Assembly: GCA_031119515.1 (NCBI GenBank)
Contig: JAVHXR010000071.1
Coordinates: 1-9,437, forward strand
Direction: 5' to 3'
Origin: Propionicimonas sp.
Lineage (GTDB): Bacteria; Actinomycetota; Actinomycetes; Propionibacteriales; Propionibacteriaceae
DNA: 9,437 nt
This document shows, in pieces, positions 5,601 to 9,437 of the stretch. Numbering within the stretch: position 1 is the stretch's first letter; each line of letters starts with the position of its first letter. The notes below the pieces were generated by a model. That model was not told the DNA's origin, ran no database searches, and saw nothing but the letters and a program-made list of their open reading frames with translations. The translations under genes were made by a program, and so were the position numbers.

Positions 5601-7013
5601 ATGACACTTGCCCTGCGCTACCTGGCGCACTCCGAGGTCGGCCTCGTCCGCAAGAACAACCAGGACTCCGCCTACACCTCTCCCACCATGCTGGTCGTGG
5701 CCGACGGGATGGGCGGCGCCGCCGCCGGCGACCTGGCCTCCGCGGTGGCGATCAAGGAGCTGCGGGCCGTCGACGGCAACCACGCCGGCGAGGACATGCT
5801 GACCGCGCTGGACGACGCCATCGCCAACGCGTCCCAGCAGATCTCTGCCCTGGTCGCCTCCGACCGCTCACTGGACGGCATGGGCTCGACGGTGTGCGGG
5901 GCGATGTTCGACGGGACCAGCCTGGGGATGGCCAACATCGGCGACTCGCGCGCCTACCGGTACCGCGACGGCGCGCTCAGTCGGCTGACCCGCGACCACT
6001 CCTGGGTGCAGACCCTCGTGGACGAGGGCAGGATCACTGAGGAGGAGGCGCTCGAGCACCCGCACCGCTCCCTCATCCTGCGGGTGGTGAACGGCCAGCC
6101 CCAGCACCTGCCCGACCTCGAGCTCGCCGAGGCGGCCGAGGGCGACCGGCTGCTGATCTGCTCCGACGGCCTGTGCGGCATGGTGACGGACGCCGACATC
6201 GAGGCCCAGCTGGACGGCGAACTGGACGACGTGATGGCCCGGCTGGTCGGGCTCGCCCACGCCGCCGGCGGCCAGGACAACATCACCATCATCCTGGCCG
6301 ACATCGTCGACGGCGAGCCGGCCGGGATCACGGGGGTACTGGGCGCGGCCGCCGTGCTCGACCTCGACTCCCCCTTCGACGTCACCACCATGCAGCTGCC
6401 GACCCTCGCCGGCCAGGAGGTGGCCGCCGAGGATCCGGCCCTCGCCAAGGAACGGGCCAGGTACGCGCCCACCCGGCGCGGCCGCGCGCTCGCCTGGGTG
6501 AAGGTGCTGGCGGCCGCCGTCCTCACCCTCGGCCTGATCGCCGGCGGTCTGGCGTTCTGGTACTCCTACACCCAGCGCCAGTTCTTCGTCGGGCCGCAGG
6601 ACCAGGTGGTGGCGGTCTTCCGCGGCGTCCCCGAGCCCGTCCTCAGCCTGCCGCTGAGCACCCTCGTCGAGGCCGACACGACCCGGCTCGCCGACCTGCC
6701 GCCGTACTACCAGGAGCAGGTCAGGGCGACCATCACCGCCAGCTCGCTGGAGTCGGCGCGCGGCATCGTCGCAACCCTGCGGGAGAAGGCCAAGGAGTGC
6801 ATCGCGCAGCGGGAGGCGCGCGCGCAGGCCACCCAGACCCCGACCCCCACCCCGACTCCCACGCCGACGACGAGCCCGCTGCCGAGCACCTCGCAGACGC
6901 CTCCGCCGACGACGCCCTCTCCGAGCGGCACCCCGAACGGCACCCCCAGCCCGAGGGTGACGACCATCACCCCGAGCCCGTCGACCATCCCGCCGGCACC
7001 CGAGGAGTGCTGA
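5601..7013 (+). CDS. pstP: PstP: membrane PP2C-family Ser/Thr protein phosphatase
   Basis: It dephosphorylates Ser/Thr kinase targets (PknA/PknB substrates and the kinases themselves) in cell-wall growth control. The 470-residue protein has an N-terminal cytosolic PPM/PP2C domain (about 1-240) with metal-binding motifs: KNNQDSAY, VVADGMGG (Asp35), GMGSTVCGA, NIGDSRAYRYRDG (Asp115), LLICSDGLCGMV (Asp189) and GGQDNIT (Asp226). A cytosolic linker leads to one transmembrane helix (about 300-321, VLAAAVLTLGLIAGGLAFWY). The extracytoplasmic part has a compact domain (about 322-408) and a Pro/Thr/Ser-rich tail (about 411-467) ending in EEC. Two extracytoplasmic Cys (400 and 470) are present. A GGAG (5590-5593) inside the end of fhaB lies seven bases before the ATG. 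One base separates it from rodA. The domain plan matches the mycobacterial enzyme, including the membrane anchor. Confidence 0.96.
   Translation: MTLALRYLAHSEVGLVRKNNQDSAYTSPTMLVVADGMGGAAAGDLASAVAIKELRAVDGNHAGEDMLTALDDAIANASQQISALVASDRSLDGMGSTVCGAMFDGTSLGMANIGDSRAYRYRDGALSRLTRDHSWVQTLVDEGRITEEEALEHPHRSLILRVVNGQPQHLPDLELAEAAEGDRLLICSDGLCGMVTDADIEAQLDGELDDVMARLVGLAHAAGGQDNITIILADIVDGEPAGITGVLGAAAVLDLDSPFDVTTMQLPTLAGQEVAAEDPALAKERARYAPTRRGRALAWVKVLAAAVLTLGLIAGGLAFWYSYTQRQFFVGPQDQVVAVFRGVPEPVLSLPLSTLVEADTTRLADLPPYYQEQVRATITASSLESARGIVATLREKAKECIAQREARAQATQTPTPTPTPTPTTSPLPSTSQTPPPTTPSPSGTPNGTPSPRVTTITPSPSTIPPAPEEC
6837..6875 (+). repeat. Pro-Thr codon repeat in the pstP ectodomain tail
   Basis: Tandem acc/ccg-type codons encode an alternating T-P run (TPTPTPTPTPTT, about residues 413-424). 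It begins the low-complexity P/T/S tail of PstP. Such tails are typical wall-spanning or O-mannosylated spacers in actinobacteria. The codon-level repeat is a likely site of length variation by slippage. Confidence 0.75.
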
Positions 7014-7014
7014 G

Positions 7015-8487
7015 ATGGCGGACGTCATCGTCTACCGCAAGCGACGGGGCGTCGAGGCGTTCATGCTGGTGCTCGCGCTGGCGATCTCCCTCGGCGGCTA
7101 CCTGCTGACCCACCTCAACCTCGAGGGGCACCTGCCCGACGGGTGGCCATGGGTGACCGGCATCGGCGTCGGCCTCGCCGGCCTCGCCCACGGCATGGTG
7201 CGCTGGCGGATCCCGTACGCCGACCCACTGATCCTGCCCCTGGTGGTACTGCTGAACGGCCTCGGGCTGGCGATGATCCACCGGCTCGACCTCGGCACCG
7301 ACCCGGTCATGCACAGCGCCGAGCTGCAGCTGACCTGGACCGTGGTGGCGGTCGCGGCCTTCTGCGTCACGGTGTACCTGCTGAAGGACTACCGCGTCCT
7401 CCACGCCTTCCCCTACCTCGCCTTCCTGGTGGGTCTCGGCGTGCTGCTGCTGCCGCTGGTCCCGGGGCTGGGACGGGAGAACAACGGCGCCCAGATCTGG
7501 ATCCAGATCGCCGGCTACAGCTTCCAGCCGGCCGAGGTCGCCAAGATCATCCTCTCGGTCGCGTTCGCCGCCTACCTGGTGGAGAAGAAGGACGTCCTGG
7601 CGATGGCGGGCGGCAAGCTCGGCCCCCTCGAGCTGCCGCGGCCACGCGACCTCGGCCCGATCCTGGTGATGTGGCTGGCCAGCATGGCCCTGCTGGTCTT
7701 CCAGAAGGACCTCGGCACCTCGCTGCTGTTCTTCGGGCTGTTCCTCACCATGCTCTACGTCGCCACGGAGCGCCCCGGCTGGCCGATCATCGGGATCGCC
7801 CTGTTCGCCGCCGGCGCCTACGCCGCGTTCCTGGTGTTCGGCCACGTCCAGGCCAGGGTCTCCGGCTGGCTCGACCCGTTCTCCAACTTCGATCGCAACT
7901 ACCAGGTGATCCAGGGCCAGTTCGGGCTGGCCTGGGGAGGACTGTTCGGCACCGGCTGGGGGCTCGGCCGGCCCAACCTGACCCCGCTGGCGAAGTCCGA
8001 CTTCATCGCCGCGGCGCTCGGGGAGGAACTCGGCCTGGTCGGCCTGACCGCCATCGTGCTGGTCTACGGCCTGATCGTCGCGCGCGGCCTTCGGGCGGCG
8101 TTGGGGGCCAGGGACCCGTTCGGCAAGCTGCTCGCCTCCGGCCTCTCCTTCGTCTTCGCGATCCAGGTCTTCGCGATCCTCGGTGGCGTCACCCGGCTGC
8201 TGCCGCTGACCGGCCTCACCACGCCGTTCATGTCCCAGGGCGGATCCTCCCTGGTGGCGAACTGGATCATGGTGGGCCTGCTCATGGTGATCACCCACCA
8301 GGTGCGCCGGCCCGCCCTGGAGCCTGCCGCCGCCGGGCCGGTCGCCTCCCTCGCCGAGGAGCCGACCGTGATCGTCCAGCCGTCGTCCGGGACCGACGGC
8401 GCGCCGGCGGTACCGGCCACCCCTGCGACCCCCGCTCTCGCCGATGAGCCGACCGAGGTCGTCCAGCGGGTGGGGGGTGGCTCGTGA
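7015..8487 (+). CDS. rodA: RodA/FtsW-family SEDS peptidoglycan glycosyltransferase
   Basis: A polytopic inner-membrane polymerase that extends glycan strands from lipid II, normally working with a class B PBP; here pbpA follows directly. The 490-residue protein has about 12 hydrophobic segments and SEDS signatures: ENNGAQIWIQIAGYSFQPAE, FQKDLGTSLLFFGLF, GWLDPF, NYQVIQGQFGLAWGGLFGTG, KSDFIAAALGEELG with the Asp (Asp329) that aligns with the catalytic Asp of E. coli FtsW/RodA, and PFMSQGGSSLVANW near the C-terminal helix. After the last helix a cytosolic tail of about 60 residues, rich in Pro/Ala/Thr, carries a duplicated AEEPT/ADEPT motif. The start is supported by GAGGAG (7002-7007) seven bases upstream. 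RodA is preferred over FtsW because this operon position holds rodA in other actinobacteria; sequence alone separates the two less firmly. Confidence 0.93.
   Translation: MADVIVYRKRRGVEAFMLVLALAISLGGYLLTHLNLEGHLPDGWPWVTGIGVGLAGLAHGMVRWRIPYADPLILPLVVLLNGLGLAMIHRLDLGTDPVMHSAELQLTWTVVAVAAFCVTVYLLKDYRVLHAFPYLAFLVGLGVLLLPLVPGLGRENNGAQIWIQIAGYSFQPAEVAKIILSVAFAAYLVEKKDVLAMAGGKLGPLELPRPRDLGPILVMWLASMALLVFQKDLGTSLLFFGLFLTMLYVATERPGWPIIGIALFAAGAYAAFLVFGHVQARVSGWLDPFSNFDRNYQVIQGQFGLAWGGLFGTGWGLGRPNLTPLAKSDFIAAALGEELGLVGLTAIVLVYGLIVARGLRAALGARDPFGKLLASGLSFVFAIQVFAILGGVTRLLPLTGLTTPFMSQGGSSLVANWIMVGLLMVITHQVRRPALEPAAAGPVASLAEEPTVIVQPSSGTDGAPAVPATPATPALADEPTEVVQRVGGGS
8353..8466 (+). repeat. Imperfect 27-base direct repeat in the rodA tail
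   Basis: Copies at 8353-8379 and 8440-8466 differ at three of 27 positions and are in the same frame. They encode AEEPTVIVQ (residues 447-455, Thr451) and ADEPTEVVQ (476-484, Thr480), separated by a Pro/Ala/Thr linker. Confidence 0.8.
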
Positions 8488-9437
8488 ACGGCCCGATCCG
8501 GCGCGTCGCGATCGCCGCGATGGCGATGTTCACCGCGCTGATGCTGAATCTGACCGCCGGCTACGTGCTGCGCACCGACTCGCTGAGCAACCGGCCCGAG
8601 AACCGCCGGGTGACCGACGCCCGGTTCGCCCAGGACCGCGGTCCGATCATGGTCGGAAACTCGCCGATCGCGGTCTCCGAACCGGTCAAGGACCGGTTCA
8701 AGTTCCAGCGCAGCTACCCCTCGGGCGAGCTGTGGGCACCGGTCACGGGGTTCTACAGCTACGTCTACGGCTCGTCCGCGCTGGAAGCCTCCTACTCCGA
8801 ACAGCTCGCCGGCGTGGACGACTCCCAGTTCCTCGACCGGCTGATCAACATCGCCACCGGCGCTACCCCGAAGGGCGCCTCGGTCGAGACCACCCTGGAC
8901 GCCGACGCGCAGCGGGCCGGCTGGGACGGCCTCGACGGCCGCAAGGGCGCGGTCGTCGCCCTCGACACCAGCACCGGCGCGGTGCGGGCGCTGGTCACCA
9001 GCCCCAGCTTCGACCCGAACCTGCTCGCCACCCACGACCTGGCCGACTCCCAGCAGGCGTGGAAGGAGCTGAACGCCGACTCCACCCGTCCGATGGCCAA
9101 CCGCGCCACCCGCGAGATCTACCCGCCCGGCTCCACCTTCAAGGTCGTCACAGCGTCCGCCGCCCTGGCCGCGGGGATGAGCCCGGACACCAAGCTGGAC
9201 GCGACGCCGTACAAGCTGCCCGGGTCGAGCGTCGTCATCAAGGGCAACTGCGGGGCCGACGAGGTCACCCTGACGCGCGCCCTCGAGGTCTCCTGCAACC
9301 CTGCCTTCGCCAGGCTGGGCGTCGAGCTCGGGGCGGACGCCCTGCGTGAGCAGTCGGAGCGGTTCGGCTTCGGCGACACCTTCCTGCGCGACATCGGCTC
9401 GGTGGCGAGCAAATTCCCCGAGGAGCCGGACGACGCC
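8484..9437 (+). CDS. pbpA: Class B penicillin-binding protein (PbpA), partial at the right edge
   Basis: A transpeptidase that crosslinks peptidoglycan outside the membrane, the usual partner of the preceding SEDS polymerase. The visible 318 residues begin with a short cytosolic basic segment and a signal-anchor helix (about 8-28, AIAAMAMFTALMLNLTAGYVL). The class B N-terminal region follows (residues about 35-130, with NRPENRR and the GFYSYVYGSS stretch). The transpeptidase domain then starts with KGAVVALDTSTGAVRALVTSP. The active-site motif is PPGSTFK with nucleophile Ser217 and Lys220; the second motif is SCN at 270-272. The third motif (KTG) lies beyond the window. The start is GTG 8484, overlapping the rodA stop by four bases (GTGA), with a G-rich ribosome site (about 8470-8479) upstream. 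In mycobacteria the orthologue acts at division and septation and is followed by pknA and pknB, which are expected next. Confidence 0.94.
   Translation, partial: MNGPIRRVAIAAMAMFTALMLNLTAGYVLRTDSLSNRPENRRVTDARFAQDRGPIMVGNSPIAVSEPVKDRFKFQRSYPSGELWAPVTGFYSYVYGSSALEASYSEQLAGVDDSQFLDRLINIATGATPKGASVETTLDADAQRAGWDGLDGRKGAVVALDTSTGAVRALVTSPSFDPNLLATHDLADSQQAWKELNADSTRPMANRATREIYPPGSTFKVVTASAALAAGMSPDTKLDATPYKLPGSSVVIKGNCGADEVTLTRALEVSCNPAFARLGVELGADALREQSERFGFGDTFLRDIGSVASKFPEEPDDA

Noticed and set aside
6837..6875. T-P codon repeat as a CRISPR-like or intergenic tandem repeat
   Set aside because: It is in frame inside pstP, codon-sized, and lacks spacers; it encodes a low-complexity protein tail.
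6967..8298. 443-codon minus-strand frame opposite rodA
   Set aside because: His/Gln/Asp/Glu-rich shadow of a confident membrane-protein gene, with no domain-like motifs.

Overview
The window comes from a high-GC actinobacterium. The evidence is a conserved fhaA-fhaB-pstP-rodA-pbpA gene order, very strong G/C bias at third codon positions, TANNNT-type -10 boxes, and a PASTA-free morphogenesis operon layout known from mycobacteria, propionibacteria and streptomycetes. Protein style suggests Propionibacteriales or a relative, but that placement is inference.

Left part (1 to about 1559), minus strand: a visibly less GC-rich stretch with small, unfamiliar genes. It holds a secreted-lipoprotein gene that appears frameshifted and runs off the left edge (1-517). 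About 300 bases with no supportable gene follow (518-834). Next is a tightly coupled pair: a two-helix membrane protein (835-1113) lying downstream, in reading order, of a glycine-zipper protein (1117-1428). A tRNA-Leu(CAG) gene (1560-1642, minus) sits exactly at the change in composition. The simplest reading is an accessory segment beside a tRNA gene, although no integrase or att repeat is visible here.

Right part (about 1650 to 9437), plus strand: chromosomal core with high GC. treY (1906-4323) encodes maltooligosyl trehalose synthase, without its usual partners treZ or treX next to it. It is followed after 93 bases by a compact operon in which genes overlap or are separated by one base: fhaA (4417-5127), fhaB (5120-5599), pstP (5601-7013), rodA (7015-8487) and pbpA (8484 to beyond the right edge).

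How the genes work together: FhaA and FhaB are phosphothreonine readers, PstP is the membrane Ser/Thr phosphatase that reverses kinase signals, RodA polymerises glycan strands, and PbpA crosslinks them. The cognate kinases (pknA/pknB) are expected just past the right edge. The operon links Ser/Thr phospho-signalling to peptidoglycan synthesis. Most worth a second look are the glycine-zipper/membrane-protein pair, the tRNA-Leu composition junction, and a duplicated threonine motif in the RodA cytosolic tail.
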